From: Podospora bellae-mahoneyi | Taxonomy: Eukaryota > Ascomycota > Sordariomycetes > Sordariales > Podosporaceae | Reading direction: 5' to 3' | NCBI RefSeq assembly: GCF_035222275.1 | Contig: NC_085881.1 | Span: 2,728,001-2,792,000, forward strand | Length of the DNA: 64,000 bases | Shown here: positions 21,401 to 33,982 of the stretch, piece after piece | Layout of the letters: each line of letters opens with the position of its first letter | How positions within the stretch are numbered: position 1 is the first letter of the stretch | Translations under genes and position numbers: made by a program | The notes under the pieces: generated by a model | Told to the model about the DNA's origin: nothing | The model's database searches: none | The model's input: only the letters and a program-made list of their open reading frames with translations

Positions 21401-24217
21401 ACGGTTGCCGACGGAAGGCCTGCAACCTTTCGACACCTGCTAGCCCATAGGGCTCCCAGTCGCTGGGAGCAAAGTTCACAGCCTCATTGAAGTTGAATCC
21501 ATGGTTGAAGCCGGCGTGGTAGGCTTGCGGGAAGGTGATGACCAGCTGTCCTGCGCGTTGATCAAGCGCATAGACTCGAACACCGGCCTTCTTCAGCTGA
21601 TCCGGGGTCAAAAGAGTAACAAGCTGGAACAGAAGGTCTGGCTGCGTCTCGAAAAGCTCCGGGACGGCCTCCCTCATTGCATTCTCAAACTTCTCGGCAT
21701 CATCTCCGGGGATCCCGTACCAAGTCTTGGTGGCTCCGAAGTGCTGATAGTTGGCCGAATACGCGTAATGGTCCTCGTTATGCCAACAGAAAGTGGAGAA
21801 AATCATGCCGACGTAAACCCACGGAACTGTCATGCCGGAGATGTCAGACTTGATATGGCGGAAGAGACTTTCTGGATGCAGGGGTAAAAGGTTCAGGTTC
21901 CAGGGATCGGTCGAATAGGGGTCGGTGGGGTTCTTCTCGATGGTCGGAAATCCAGAGCCGTGGGTTGTGCAATGGATATCAGCACCATATTCGACTTCCA
22001 CCGTCTCCTCCAAGTCGGCAACTAGGCGCCAGAACTCCTGCTCGACGTCGTCTTCGGTAACTGGTCGATGGCAGTTGAGGACAGGGTCAAAGGGCATCTT
22101 CTTCTCGAAGTAACCTTGCTTAAAGTTGGCCGCCTTCTCTTGGAACTGTTTTAGCGAGTACAGTCCACCTTCCTCGAAGCCAAACTGGCCATCGCCAACA
22201 AGACAGCGGGGGCAGTTCCACTCTGTCTCCGGCTTGACTTTAACTGCCGGGTCAAGGCAAGCGCCATGGTAAGCATGCTCGCAGGACTCGCAAACGAGCA
22301 GGAAGCCGTCAGTCTCCTGACCTTTGCCGCAGGTCTCGCATCGCTAAGAGGGAGTCAGTGCCTTGTGTCGACATCGAAACAAGGGGTTACGCGGTGCTTG
22401 ACATACCTCACCCGAGCCCAGAGCCTCATCTCGGGGTATTCTAGGAGCCGATGGACGAAAGAGTGACATGTGCGAACCCGCTACAGTGGGAACATTACCT
22501 GCGAGTCATTCGAGGTTAGCACGGACCAGTCACCGCGAAACAGCTTCCGAGTGGGGCGGCGAGAAAAGAACGGAGCGAATGAGGTACGATGGCGGACGAC
22601 TGCATATGGGCTGGGTAACCCCCTCGACTGTCTTCAAGCGACCATGTCTGGCAAGCGGCCAGCGTCAAAGTTGTCGGGGTTGTTCAAAAGCAAAAGAGTG
22701 AGGCTGAATATCAAAGATGACTTACCCTTCTTCAGCCGCTTGCTGCTTCTTCGGCTGCCATCAACATCGTCCTTGTCACAGGGCGAGTCCTTCTCCACAT
22801 CGTCGCAACTAAGTTGTCGCTTGAATCCAGCAGGGCCAAGGGATGAAGGTCGGTATTCTGGTGTGTTTTTCGAGGACGCGAGCGGCGTGCTGTACTGTTT
22901 TGGTGTGGAGAGACTCTTGTTCTCCGAAGCCACGTTTTGGGGTCGGTTGATACTCGTAAAGCCGGAATTGATGGCAGTGAAGCCTCCCGAGTTGGTCGCC
23001 GTGAAGCCTGATGAGACCTGTGGTGTACTAGCTGCGGGCGTGTCGGACATTTGGACGTCTTGGTCAGTCTCCTTGTGGCCGTTCATGGTCGCCTGTAGCG
23101 CGTCTGTCGCATGTCTGGCCGGTGACTCGGCACGGAGACTTAAGGGCGTGTTGACATTTGACCGCTTCATCGGGCTCTGGGCTGGGCTGGGAGTTAGAGG
23201 GCCGCCATACTCCAGCTCTAGCTGCTGGTAGACGCCAGGTTTGGCGGTCCGTAAGTATTCCTCATAGGGGCAGAGCCACTTCTGATACGAGTTCTTGAGT
23301 GAGGTGGACAGAGACGACATTATTTTGCCACTGTACCCCAGGTCACGACCAATCTCTGCCCACTTCTTCAGCTTGCACACCTTCTCGAACCCACCGCGGG
23401 CCTCGACGGCTTTTTTGAGCCGGTACAGGTCCAGTGGTTTCTTGTCGACGTACGGCCATCTCGTCAAGTTCGTGTTACCTTGTTGTTTGTGGAATTTCTG
23501 GAGCGCGTCCAGGTAGGTGAGATTCGCACGGGTACCTGACGAGTCACCCTCAGTATGACGCTCCAATGAAGAAGGGGGATTTAACTTGAGATGGGGAGCC
23601 TTACTGCCTTCAACAGAATTGAGCTCCTGTTTCCGCGTTCGAAAATGAAATTTCTGAGTGAGGCAGTCGTGTTAGCGGGTTTACAGAGGAAAAGCTATCT
23701 GGCGAAGTTGTGGCAGGCAGGATCTAAAACTGGCACGAACCAGCAAAAAATCGCGATACCGCTTCACAAGGTCACTCACCTCTGTATTGATGGCGAATTC
23801 GGGGTTCCAAGAGTCTGGTGGAATTATTTTGCAGAGACCGTATTCTCTCGCCTCTTTTGAGATTTTCCTGATGTACTCGAAAGGTTCTTTCCATTCCTCC
23901 TCCGTTGGCTGGTACGTCGGCGCTTCCTGCAGCCCGTGTGGCCTGTTCTTCTTCTTGAGGGGCTCCTTGCACATGGTAGGTTGCCCGCGGCGCTCAACTG
24001 ACGACAGGTCGAGAGGCGCGCTCTTCATGGAGCTCAGCGGCACTTGAGGTTTTGGCGGGTGATAGCCATTCCCGTTGACCTGCGCCGCTTTTGACTTGGC
24101 CCCGTTTGCGATGGAAGCTGAAGGCGTGGTCATGGCGGGAGAATCTTTGGCATGTGCATTGGTGCTGATCGTGGTGATGGATCCGTTCGACACGCTGGCG
24201 GAGGGGACCGATACCAT
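18459..24217 (-). CDS. KDM5/JARID1-type histone H3K4 demethylase
   Basis: 1757-residue JmjC demethylase that would remove methyl groups from histone H3 lysine 4 in the nucleus (family of Lid/KDM5 and S. pombe Lid2). Exons 24217-23780, 23653-23605, 23535-22726, 22498-22407 and 22343-18459, all in frame. Domains in order: JmjN (about 100-150, [16 protein letters not shown]), ARID (about 163-260, [20 protein letters not shown]), PHD1 (from 464, RCETCGKG...CPRC), JmjC with Fe(II) ligands His651 and Glu653 (CWHNEDH) and His739 ([10 protein letters not shown]), C5HC2 zinc finger, PLU-1 helical region, PHD2 ([23 protein letters not shown]) and an acidic tail. All catalytic residues are present. The 49-nt second exon completes JmjN and [13 protein letters not shown]. 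Confidence 0.96.
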
Positions 24218-26302
24218 GCTCGCTGTGGGTTGCTTTGATATTCGCCGTCGTGGAGCGTGTAAATGCCAACGAGGCCGGAGGGCTGTATCGAGCGAAAGGA
24301 TGTGAAAGTATATTTAATCGTGGCGGGATTGTGTATTAGAACTGGTGAGTCAAACAGAGTCGTAGCTTCGACGCATCGTATGGCGTGGATCTGGAGAGTT
24401 GCGACAAAAGGTTAAACCATCACGCGCCGACTTGCAAGGCAAGAGAGGATGGCTTGAGCAGGGAAGGCCCAAAGCTTTTGAAGGCCAGCTTGATTATATA
24501 AACTTTCTCTCACGTACCATGGGGCGCCGGAAGTGAAGTTATGGTAAGAACTACACGCGCTGTTGCTCTGTTTTGTCGGTTCAAAATTGCGTGCAACAGC
24601 TGCAATCATGCCAGCGACTCTCGCCCAGCAGTGGAGGCTATGATCTGTTTCAAGGTATTTCGCAACAGGTGCTGGGAGCTTGAGCAGCGTGCGCCGGGAA
24701 GAAATGAGAGGTCGTGTGAATCAGACAGTTTCCAGGTTGTGGTGAGGAATTGGGGCCGACACGCGGAGGCGGCAACGAGGTGAAGGGATATTGAAGATAG
24801 CCGGCTGTGATGTGAGGAAGGAAAGAGCTGGCGGAGACGGGGGACAAGCGGGTGGTGGAGGGAACATGGGGCATGGATGGGGACGACGGCGGACGGGAGA
24901 CGTTCCAAAAAGGCGAGGTAGGGCGGCAGCTGTCGGGACGATTTTGGCTGGGGAGGCGCCCAGGCGCAAACCTTCAAGTGGGTCCCTTCCCACAACTGGT
25001 CATCCTGGGCCTCACTTCGACTCCATGCATAACTATCTACGGAATACGTGCCTCGAGAAAAGAATCTGCATGTGGCACGCTCTTCTAGAATCATCACCCT
25101 ACGCAATTCTCATGCCCTACAGCCAGTGCACCCAGGTGAGGTTGAGGCTGAGGCATCGAAATCCCAAAATGATCTCAGTTCTCATCTTGCAGCTCCACCA
25201 AAAAACGGGAGGATCAAACATCCCACCAAGCTGCATGTCCCACTTTGACAAAAGCCACAATTTGAATGACCTGCAAAAATTGAATCGCATCTCTTCGCAC
25301 AACAAGTAAGAGATCAGCTGTCATATTTCCAAGCTTGATATGCTTTGCAAATCCTAATCCGGGGTCCTAAACTGCAGTGATAGGGGGGGCGCGCACAAAG
25401 AAAAGCTGGCACAGTGTGGCTGCGATGCATGCGGCCACAATCTGGTAGGGTCAGGTAAGGTCGTACAGACCAGTCTCCAACATGGGATAAAATCACACCA
25501 GGAAGGCGGCAACTCCTGAAATATCGGTCTGAGCGGGCGCAGAGAAATAAATATCGATATCCGAGCTCTCTCCAGCATCCAACCCACAGTTTGTGTGCCA
25601 CCACGGTACTGACAGTCATGATCGCATGTGGTAGGTAGGTGGTCAGCATTTCAATGGCTGAAGTGGGCACATGAATCATACATTATGCCCCCCAATATTT
25701 GGCAGTCAAAAACAGTTAGCTGGAGGGGCTAGTAACCGCTGATAAAAACGAGCAAAACGCTGCAGAATCACAAAAGCAGTGCAGGTACACTAGACTCGGA
25801 GGGTCGCGAGCCCTGATGAAGAGGGCGGGGTATGCAAGTCGACATGCTGTTGGAAGCAGTCCCGTACTCGGCAATGCGACGGTCTTATGAAGATGGACAG
25901 AAACAAGAAGAGGTGGGCAGAGATCTGATATCGCACCGGATCCAAAGCAATCCTATCCTATGGCTGGCCAATGAACGAAGGCTTGACGTTCAAGCAAGAG
26001 GTGCCAAGACATCTGGGGTGGCACACGCTTGGGAGACGGGGGCCGTCAGGTGCCACCGGATTTATGTAATCGTCCGCTCTGTGTGAACTCAAGTGCATGA
26101 TCTCTTATTAAAACATCCCGTCTTCAAACCCATTGCTATCCGACGCCAAACTGCTAATTCCTAGTGAAGAATTCATCCGTGTAAATCCAAGCCATATATA
26201 CAAGATCCGGGTATCATTTCATTGTCAGGTGCTGCCTTGCCCTCATCCAAACGCCATCCCCATGTCCAACAGGCATGTAAATAGTTGTATGCTCCGACCT
26301 CT
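24218..26302. other. Intergenic, KDM5 promoter and flank
   Basis: Two kilobases with no supported gene. The part next to 24218 is the KDM5 5' region and may hold a long leader. The frames at 24606-25106 (minus) and 24791-25309 (plus) show no motif. Confidence 0.4.
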
Positions 26303-27405
26303 TCAACCATCCTCTTCACCAGTTTCCTTCGTCTTCGCCGTCTTTTTCCTTGGTGCCCTTTTTCTCTTCACCTTCAGCAAATTTTCCACCTCCTTCTGCC
26401 CCCTAACCCTCAACGTCAACTCCTTCATCATCGTCCCCCAATGTACCTCACCCTTACACCTCGGACACCTCCCTCCCACCGGCAATATTGCCCCCTCTCC
26501 ACCTCCCTCCTCGCTTTTCAGCAAATACCTTCCCCAACACCTCAAATGTCCCACCCCTTCACACCCCTCATTCGAGCAAACAGCATATAGTCCCCCCTCC
26601 TCAGGATCAATCTCCTCCTTGCACACCACGCAACTCCCCTGCCTCTCAAACTCAAAGATATCCTGCCCCTTCGCCACATACTCCTTAAGCGGCGTATAAT
26701 CCAACGGCAAGCCATATATCCCCCAAGTCGGCACCTCCTCCCCTCCCCCATCCCCATCCAACCCCTCCCCTACCACACCCAACGGTTCCGAAGCCGACGC
26801 CCTCGCCACCACAGCCCCCTCATCCTCCCCAAAATCCGTCACAACCGGTAAACTCCCTCTCAATTCCCTCTCCACCTTCCCACACCACCTCCCCCACGCA
26901 GCATGCACATCCCTCTTAAAAAAATGTACCCTCAACGGCCACCTCGCAAAACTCGGCACCGACAACAACAAGTGCAAGTTTGACAGAATCGAACTCAAAC
27001 TCTTCGGCGGTCTCTTCGGCTGCCCATTCCTCTTCCGCTGGGTAGAAAACGCAAGGCGAGATTCAGAGGGTATGTGCAATGATGTGTGTGGGTTTGTTAG
27101 AGCCCATCTACAATACAAAAAAAACAAAATCAGTATCTTTACCCAAGGGATTACGTGGGGAAAGCTTACTCAAACTTCAAAGCGGCAGTTGAGCTGGCAA
27201 AACCAGAGACCAAAGCGACCATCTCCCATGGCCGGAGGGAGCTTCGTGATGTGCGCACTGCTCCGCCTTTGACGACCCCGTTGTGCTGGCTCAGGCGGCG
27301 GGGTGGGTTGGGTGTTGAGCCGATGTAGAGGGAGGAGTGGCGGACGGTGGAGCGGAGGATGTAGACGCAGTAGAGAGCGGGGATCGGTCTGGGTTGGGGG
27401 GTCAT
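26303..27405 (-). CDS. SLX1: structure-specific endonuclease subunit SLX1
   Basis: 346-residue catalytic subunit of the SLX1-SLX4 nuclease, which cuts branched DNA (Holliday junctions, 5' flaps) in recombination and fork repair. Exons 27405-27170 and 27107-26303; the junction gives [15 protein letters not shown], the conserved Glu-Trp of the family. The GIY-YIG nuclease core is at residues 10-40: [27 protein letters not shown]. The C-terminal RING/PHD-type zinc domain shows CVVC, CSNEGC, H..C and CPRC. A long insert between the two (about 150-200) is rich in Glu/Gly, variable in fungi. The tail is basic ([14 protein letters not shown]), likely nuclear. SLX4 is not in the window. Confidence 0.93.
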
Positions 27406-27920
27406 TTTTGATGGTTTGATGATGCCGCGCGGTATCAGTGCATTCTGGTAGTAAGGATGTGTTTTGCGCCAAACTCAACCTCGCCGGGCAGGTGTAAGAA
27501 AGGAATGCGAAAATTTCATCAACAGGCTTAAGAGTTCCCACCCCTGGATAATAATAATAAGACGAGATGCAGAAATCACAGATTGTCGTTGATGGAATTG
27601 TTCGAGAAGCGCAATCTCGAATTCCTTTGTTTACCTTTGGTCACCGGCAGACGTCGGTCCCTGGGGTGACGTCGCTCCGTGCAGGGCCATTTTGCCCCTC
27701 CGAAGTGGGTCTCAAACTGACAGGGGTCCAATTCCCGGAATATCAGCGCCAAGAGCTGTTCAGACTTCAACATGGAGAGACCCCTTCGCCAGGCAAAACA
27801 AAGTACAAGATAATCAAGCAATTGCGAAATGCTGGGTATTAGCTAAGTCTACATAATCCTGAAACCTTGCATGCGATAAAAACTCCGGTGAACAATTTTC
27901 CCAACCCCTCTGCCGTGCGA
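27406..27920. other. Intergenic, SLX1 promoter and SF3A3 3' flank
   Basis: Frame 27567-27842 is open on the plus strand but shows no motif; no gene supported. Confidence 0.4.
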
Positions 27921-29486
27921 CTACAACAGACCCTGCTTCTGAAGATCAAGGTAAACCTTCTCAGGCATGACATTGCCCTCAGCATCCTCCATCTGCACAA
28001 CTGACCCGTCATCCACATGATGCTTCTTCTCCTCCCTTTGGATCTTTTCCCAGAGCCTCATGGCCTCCGCAATCGAGGTGATGTCTCGAAACAGATAGGT
28101 ATTCGTGATGCCGAGACGCTTCAAGTTCGTGATGTGATTCGTCTCGTTGAAGTGCTTGTCGAACGCGCGACGGCCTCTGTACACGAAGTTGCCACAAATC
28201 TCGCAGGGAAATTCCTGGCCCAAGCCGTGGAGACGGTACAGCCAGAAGGGGATCGGCTTACCGTCCCAGGCCAGCGGAAGTTTGAGGGGGTTGTAGATCT
28301 TGTCGTCATCGTCGTTGTTCTCCTCCTCTTCGGGCGCTTGATTCTGTGGGGTGTTTGACATGTTGTAAAAGTTCTCCAACTCTTGGGCGCGTTCGCGCTC
28401 TGTCATACCCTGCCGTCGCTCCACGTTCACACGAGTATCGTCCTTTTCGGTACTCATGGCACTAGTGAGCTTCCTGACCCTAAACTCTCTCTCGGCAACA
28501 GCGCGTTCCCTCAGACGATGCGCCAGCGCAACAGGCGCATGGCTGTCTCCAACAGCAGCTGTTTCCTCCCACTTGGCCAAGATCTCGGCGGCCTTGATAT
28601 GTTTCCGCCCATTCAAGTGCCCCTTGTAGACGTTCTCATTCTTGAACTCCTTCTCGCAGGCCTCACACCACACCGCCTCAGATGTCGAAAGGTTGCGCGA
28701 CATCGCGTTCTTCTTGGCTGCCGCTGCTTCCTTTTGCCACCCCGGCACCTCGTCCTTCTCCCATGCCGTCTCAAACTCCTTCTCCCAGCCCTCATACACC
28801 TTGTCGAGGTTCTCTAGTGGGCGAGTCCGTCGCATAAAAGACTCCAAGTATGAAGCAAGGTCACCCAGGTACTTGAAGTAGTCGTCCGTCAACTTATCTG
28901 CCCGCTTGATTCCGCCCTTCCCTGGCTGAAAGTCGTCAAACACCTCGAGGTACTGCAGATAGGCCAAGCGCTTCGCGTTTGGCAAGTTCAGGTACGCCTC
29001 GTGGCAGGTGTGCAAATCGAAATATCGTCCATATGCTTCCTCGCCCGAGAACATGCTCTCCACAATGTATGGCTGATCGGGCCCCTTCCGCGGCTTGTAC
29101 CATTGTTCTGAATTCTCGGCCTGCTCGCTGGGGTAGTTCCCGTGGTGCTCTTTGATCTTGTTGTACTGGGCGTTGAACTCTTTGAATGGATCACCGGAGC
29201 TGATGTCCAAGATTTCTTTTGATCGTTCGCCGGCTTTATCTTCGTAGAGGGATAGGAGGATGGCCGACTGTTTTTGGATCTGGTCGAGCAATTGGGAGAC
29301 TTCATGGTCACGGTTCAAGCGATCGCGGATCTGTAAAGATGTTAGTATCAAGTGTGAGGCGGTCAACGGTGCTGGATGGAGGCCATCCCGACATACCTGT
29401 TTTGGTTCATCGCCCATGCGATCTGCAATTCCCTGCTCGAGGCGCTCCAGGTCCTCATGGATGTATCTTTGCTCCTCCAACAACAT
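27921..29486 (-). CDS. splicing factor 3A subunit 3 (SF3a60/Prp9)
   Basis: 499-residue subunit of the SF3a complex of the U2 snRNP, needed for branch-site recognition. Exons 29486-29397 and 29330-27921. Start set at the first ATG (MLLEEQRYIHEDLERLEQGI); the frame is open 12 bases further upstream but has no ATG there. The 66-nt intron is open and a multiple of three, yet its gtatgt...ttacag ends and the joined EPKQIRDRLNRDHE show it is spliced out. Zinc fingers: a matrin-type C2H2 at WCEACEKEFKNENVYKGH and the SF3a60 finger FPCEICGNFVYRGRRAFDKH near the C-terminus. Transcribed away from FAL1 across a short shared promoter. Confidence 0.95.
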   Translation of the reverse strand: MLLEEQRYIHEDLERLEQGIADRMGDEPKQVCRDGLHPAPLTASHLILTSLQIRDRLNRDHEVSQLLDQIQKQSAILLSLYEDKAGERSKEILDISSGDPFKEFNAQYNKIKEHHGNYPSEQAENSEQWYKPRKGPDQPYIVESMFSGEEAYGRYFDLHTCHEAYLNLPNAKRLAYLQYLEVFDDFQPGKGGIKRADKLTDDYFKYLGDLASYLESFMRRTRPLENLDKVYEGWEKEFETAWEKDEVPGWQKEAAAAKKNAMSRNLSTSEAVWCEACEKEFKNENVYKGHLNGRKHIKAAEILAKWEETAAVGDSHAPVALAHRLRERAVAEREFRVRKLTSAMSTEKDDTRVNVERRQGMTERERAQELENFYNMSNTPQNQAPEEEENNDDDDKIYNPLKLPLAWDGKPIPFWLYRLHGLGQEFPCEICGNFVYRGRRAFDKHFNETNHITNLKRLGITNTYLFRDITSIAEAMRLWEKIQREEKKHHVDDGSVVQMEDAEGNVMPEKVYLDLQKQGLL

Positions 29487-29898
29487 TTTGGTCGTCAATA
29501 TGTGTCTCGCTGGGGTTTTATATGGTCAGATAGAGCAACACTGAAAATGGATTGCAGAATATCGAAAGCTCCAAAGCTCGAAGTTGGTTGTTATCGATAT
29601 CTTTTCGGCGCCACCAATTCGCAGCCAATTCATATGAAAGCACGGATGCACGGACGCACGCGCGCGTCCACGCGAGCTTGTTCACTTTCTGCCGGAGTTT
29701 GGCCGGGGAAAAAGTTTGGGTGGGTCGTGCTGTTCTTGCGCCGCCCCACAGTCCAAGTTGTCGCGCCGCCTCAACTTTCAGCAGCGCATTCCACTGGAAC
29801 ATTTGTTTGAGCTTGCTTCAACCCACCTCAACCACATACGTCCATCAACCATACACAGCACCCCATCTCTCACCGTTTGCGCCAACTCGAAAATCAAG
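29487..29898. promoter_or_regulatory. shared divergent promoter of SF3A3 and FAL1
   Basis: Only 412 bp separate the two start codons, so the promoters must overlap. No TATA box is obvious. A CT/CA-rich stretch before 29899 resembles fungal 5' leaders. Both products act on pre-mRNA or in ribosome biogenesis, so co-regulation is plausible but inferred. Confidence 0.55.
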
Positions 29899-31214
29899 AT
29901 GGCTGAAGGTGGTATTGATCGCAAGGCCGATGAGAAGCTCACGTTCTCGACCTCGAAGGAGGTCACGGTCCACCCAACTTTCGAGTCCATGTCATTGAAG
30001 GGTAGGATCTCCAAGCTTGCGAGGCTACATTGATCGTCAAGACTGACTACTGTTTCTTTACAGAGAGTCTCCTTCGTGGTATCTATGCCTACGGCTACGA
30101 GTCGCCGTCCGCCGTCCAGTCCAGAGCTATCGTTCAGATTTGCAAAGGTCGCGATACCATTGCCCAAGCCCAATCCGGTACTGGTAAAACGGCAACTTTC
30201 TCCATTAGTATGCTCCAAGTCATCGATACCGCTGTGCGCGAGACCCAGGCTCTTGTCCTTTCACCAACCCGCGAACTTGCGACACAGATTCAGAGCGTTG
30301 TCATGGCGTTGGGTGATTACATGAACGTGCAGTGCCATGCCTGCATTGGTGGAACAAACGTGGGCGAGGATATTCGCAAGCTCGACTACGGCCAGCACAT
30401 CGTATCCGGCACCCCTGGCCGTGTTGCCGACATGATCAGACGTCGCCACTTGCGCACCCGCCATATCAAGATGTTGGTTCTGGATGAAGCCGACGAACTG
30501 CTCAACCAGGGTTTCCGGGAGCAGATCTACGATGTGTACCGCTACCTGCCACCCGCCACTCAGGTTGTGGTTGTGTCCGCTACTCTTCCCCACGATGTCC
30601 TTACCATGACGACCAAGTTCATGACCGATCCGGTTCGTATTCTCGTCAAGCGTGACGAGTTGACGCTCGAAGGCCTCAAGCAATACTTCATTGCCGTCGA
30701 AAAGGAGGACTGGAAGTTTGACACCCTGTGCGATCTCTACGATACCCTTACCATTACCCAAGCCGTAATTTTCTGCAACACAAGGAGAAAGGTCGACTGG
30801 TTGACAGACAAGATGAGGGAGGCCAACTTCACTGTCAGCAGTATGCACGGTGACATGCCACAAAAGGAGCGTGACAGCATTATGCAGGATTTCAGACAGG
30901 GCAACAGCAGAGTGTTGATCTCGACCGATGTGTGGGCTCGTGGTATCGACGTTCAACAAGTCAGTCTGGTCATCAACTACGACCTTCCCAGCAATCGTGA
31001 GAACTACATCCACCGCATCGGTCGTTCGGGCAGATTCGGGCGTAAGGGTGTCGCTATCAACTTCGTGACGACGGAGGATGTGCGCATCCTCCGCGATATC
31101 GAGTGTGAGTATTTTTCAATTCCCATTTGGGGCGCAGTCAGCTAACTGTGTCTAGTGTATTACTCCACTCAGATCGACGAAATGCCCATGAACGTGGCCG
31201 ACCTCATTGCTTGA
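29899..31214 (+). CDS. FAL1: DEAD-box RNA helicase FAL1 / eIF4A-III
   Basis: 400-residue ATP-dependent RNA helicase of the eIF4A-III group: 18S rRNA maturation in yeast Fal1, exon-junction complex in animals and many fungi. Exons 29899-30001, 30064-31104 and 31156-31214; junctions give [16 protein letters not shown] and [17 protein letters not shown]. Motifs in order: AQSGTGKT (I), PTRELA (Ia), GTPGR (Ib), DEAD (II), SAT (III), then in the second RecA lobe [10 protein letters not shown] (IV), [11 protein letters not shown] (V) and HRIGRSGR (VI). It ends in MNVADLIA, the eIF4A C-terminus. Length is normal and no core residue is missing. Many fungal copies carry several introns; this one keeps three exons. 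Confidence 0.96.
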
Positions 31215-31625
31215 TTATGGTCAAGAATGGGTCGGTTTTCCATGTACTTCTACTGTCAACAGTAGACCATTTCGGCAAGTCAGGGAAGGGCTGGCTTGCC
31301 CCGCGACACAGGGTCCGGTAAAAAAGGTTGGGAGGAAAGGGGCCTCAGAATATGAAGGTAACGTACCTCTTCCCTTTCGCCATTATTTTTTCCGACGGCA
31401 TGGCTGACTCGGCCGGAATCTAAGCTATGCGAGAATGCAAATTTACGTATCATTATACCACAGCGCTACCAATAGTGTCAAATTATTTACTCCGGAAAGG
31501 GGTGATGCACTGGGATATTGGATATGTACCTGTCAAACCGCAGTGGTTACTCTTGTGAAAAGGGATGGCGGTCCATTATCAGGCCAATGTCAGCGATTAC
31601 ATTGTGCATCAAGAACTCTGTGCCC

Positions 31626-32933
31626 TTATTTCTCTGCTATTGCTTGCGACGCCCCCTTCTCAGCCTCCACGATGTCCCTCCCCTGCAACTCTAAACTGTC
31701 ACTATCCCTCTGACTCTGGTACATTGAAATCCACGTCTCCCTATCCTGCTCGCCCACCCTCCGTGAAGGCTTCGACCCAATAGTAGGCGGATTCCTTCCC
31801 TTTTGCTCCGCGACTCTGCCAGCGTCATCAGGCCCAGCTTCATCCCCTAGCGTTTCCAAGCTGTCGCTATTGGACCCGGAAAAGAACCTCGGGAACAGCT
31901 TGCTGACCAACGGCTTGAGCGTCATGCAGCACGCGCAGGCGATGGCGGCGTTGATCTCGATGCAGGTTAGGTAGGCGATGCTGACGTTGTCAAAGGTGAA
32001 GTCGGAGCGGGAGTATTGCTCGACCAAGTCCCATAGGCGGACTGCCGATATTGTGCAGACACTACATGCCCATTAGCCAAATCACAGTGTTAGGTAAAGG
32101 GGGAAGTGGCGTACAAGAAACCCAAAGCGAAAACACCGTATAGCATGGCCTTTTGTTTTGGCTTCATTTGCAGGTTGGCGATTACGGGGAGGGGGAGGAT
32201 GTATAAAAGGATATCGGTGCCGATGTGGAGGCCCGTGTTCCCTAGCCAGAAGGGGCGTGGGTGGCAGTAGGCGTTTGGGTAAGTTGCTTTGTCCCAGAAG
32301 GCGGGGAGGGGGAGGCAGGCGGTTAGAACGGTGGTGAGGGTCCAGAGGCCGTTGGTGAGGATGACGATGAGGAGGATTAGGTGGACGTAGTAGCGGGCGT
32401 GGTGGTAGGTTAGGAGGCGGAGGTAGAGGAGGAGGAGGGAGAGTTTGGTTAGGAGGAGGGTTAGGAGGTAATAGAGGATTGTGTACCAGCCTGCCTGCAA
32501 GGGGGGGTGTTAGTGGGTTGAACTCTGGGGCTAATAGGGGCAGTGGGAGTGGGTATGGGGTTCGGAGAGTGCTCACCCTCGCCATTGGGATGATGAGGTC
32601 GGGGTTGATATCTAGTGTGTGTTTTCCTAGGCCGTAAACCGCTTCTGGATCTCGATTTGGTTAGCAATCAGTTAGCTGGGGTGTCTAAGGGGTATGCCTA
32701 CGCTCAATCAGGCCTGCACATGTTGCTGCCGCAAAGACCAATGCCAGTAGTATAAGCCAGTCTTCTGCTCCGAGGATGTTGTGAAGTAAGATCCCTCGGG
32801 TGTAGAACCGCAGTCCTACAAATGTTGCTCCAATAACCCATGTGATCACGGCACAGGCGATGATGTTGACCTGGTAAGACTCATCGGGGTTGGAGGTGAG
32901 ATTTGGAAAGGTGATATTGCTGGGAGAAGACAT
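31626..32933 (-). CDS. fungal rhodopsin-like seven-helix membrane protein
   Basis: 371-residue integral membrane protein of the large fungal 'rhodopsin domain' family (not a retinal protein; function mostly unknown, some CFEM-linked relatives act as GPCR-like receptors). Exons 32933-32702, 32644-32577, 32494-32115 and 32061-31626. The joins restore GLIEQAVYGLGKHTLDI and ALGFFVCTISAVRLWDL, both family hallmarks. About seven hydrophobic helices span residues 22-270; no signal peptide or CFEM domain precedes them. The Cys pair around ACLPLPAFWD...AYCHPRP lies in an extracellular loop, as usual. The last 90 residues are a polar Ser/Asp/Glu-rich cytosolic tail. It is tail-to-tail with FAL1. Confidence 0.88.
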
Positions 32934-33982
32934 TCCTCAAGTCTGGTCTGGACTCTGTTTGTTGATGATCTCAAAACAGGTATGGTTGAACATTCTCTTC
33001 CTAGAATGGCGGGCTGTTTGTTCTTGGCTGAGAAACACTTGACACGATGAGTTCAGGTTGTGACGAGACACGGGGGTGGTTATGAGCAAGAAGATGGCTG
33101 AGCTCAGCTTTTGGTTGTAATCGCCCATGGCTTGTGTCACGTATGTGTTGAATATGGAGATCAATGCTTGAGCACCATCCCGGTATTGATTGTTCCGTCG
33201 ATCTCTGGGTGTGGTTTGATCCCGCTGAGCTGGTGGGATGCGGGGCCAGCCGCGTCCGTTGCAAAGGGGCAAAGAGCGACCACTCGGCCACGCCTGCCCT
33301 TCATAAGCAACAAGTTCGCTCCTGCTTTCATCAAGAACAGTCACATTGTACTATGGTCGGTCAAGTGATCAGCGGTCTCCTTCAACACGAAACCATCACT
33401 TGGTGGGCAATACTGCGGGTTCAACTCCCAAGGTGGGCGCTCTCTCTTTTGCAACAAAAGATTTTCTGGCGGCGTAGTCCACTATGTTCTCAGAGTAACG
33501 AGGCCGCGGAGGGTTGTTGCTCTGGGGGAAATGATCAATCTCGTGACTTCTTTTTGCAGCTTTTCTCCTGATCTTTTTTCGAGTTATTTCCAGCCAACTT
33601 TGGTTTCCATGTCCTTTCACTCAAGTTGGTTGCTGGCCAAGTATTTCTCCGGCTTGAAGCATGATATGGCCGACTTTCGACACCAATGCGACCTTACCTC
33701 CGTATCCCAATTTTGATCAGCAATCAGATGCAACGAGTCTAGCACCCTGTAGTCTATCTCTTTTGAGGCCGGAAAACAAGAAGCCTTTACCGCATGAAAG
33801 TCGTGATAGCCGTGCGTGTTTGGCATTGAAAATCCCAGCGATGATCCGGCTCGACAAAACATCCGATGACATGCGTGCCAGCCCGGCTTAGGGCCCAGCA
33901 TCACAGATACCATCGAGTATCCTCACATAAATCGATATTCTGCAGAAAGCAACTTAACTGCATAATATAAACGGCCCTCGTC
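32934..33982. other. Intergenic, no gene recognised
   Basis: Promoter side of the rhodopsin-like gene plus about 700 bp with overlapping short open frames (33396-33620 and 33617-33913 minus). None carries a motif I know. Confidence 0.35.

Noticed and set aside
29331-29396. In-frame open intron of SF3A3 as extra coding sequence
   Set aside because: Clean gtatgt and ttacag ends, and removal restores the conserved EPKQIRDRLNRDHE segment.
33405-33440. B-box-like GGGTTCAACTCCC, possible tRNA T-arm
   Set aside because: Only three base pairs in the stem and no matching A-box or acceptor strand upstream.
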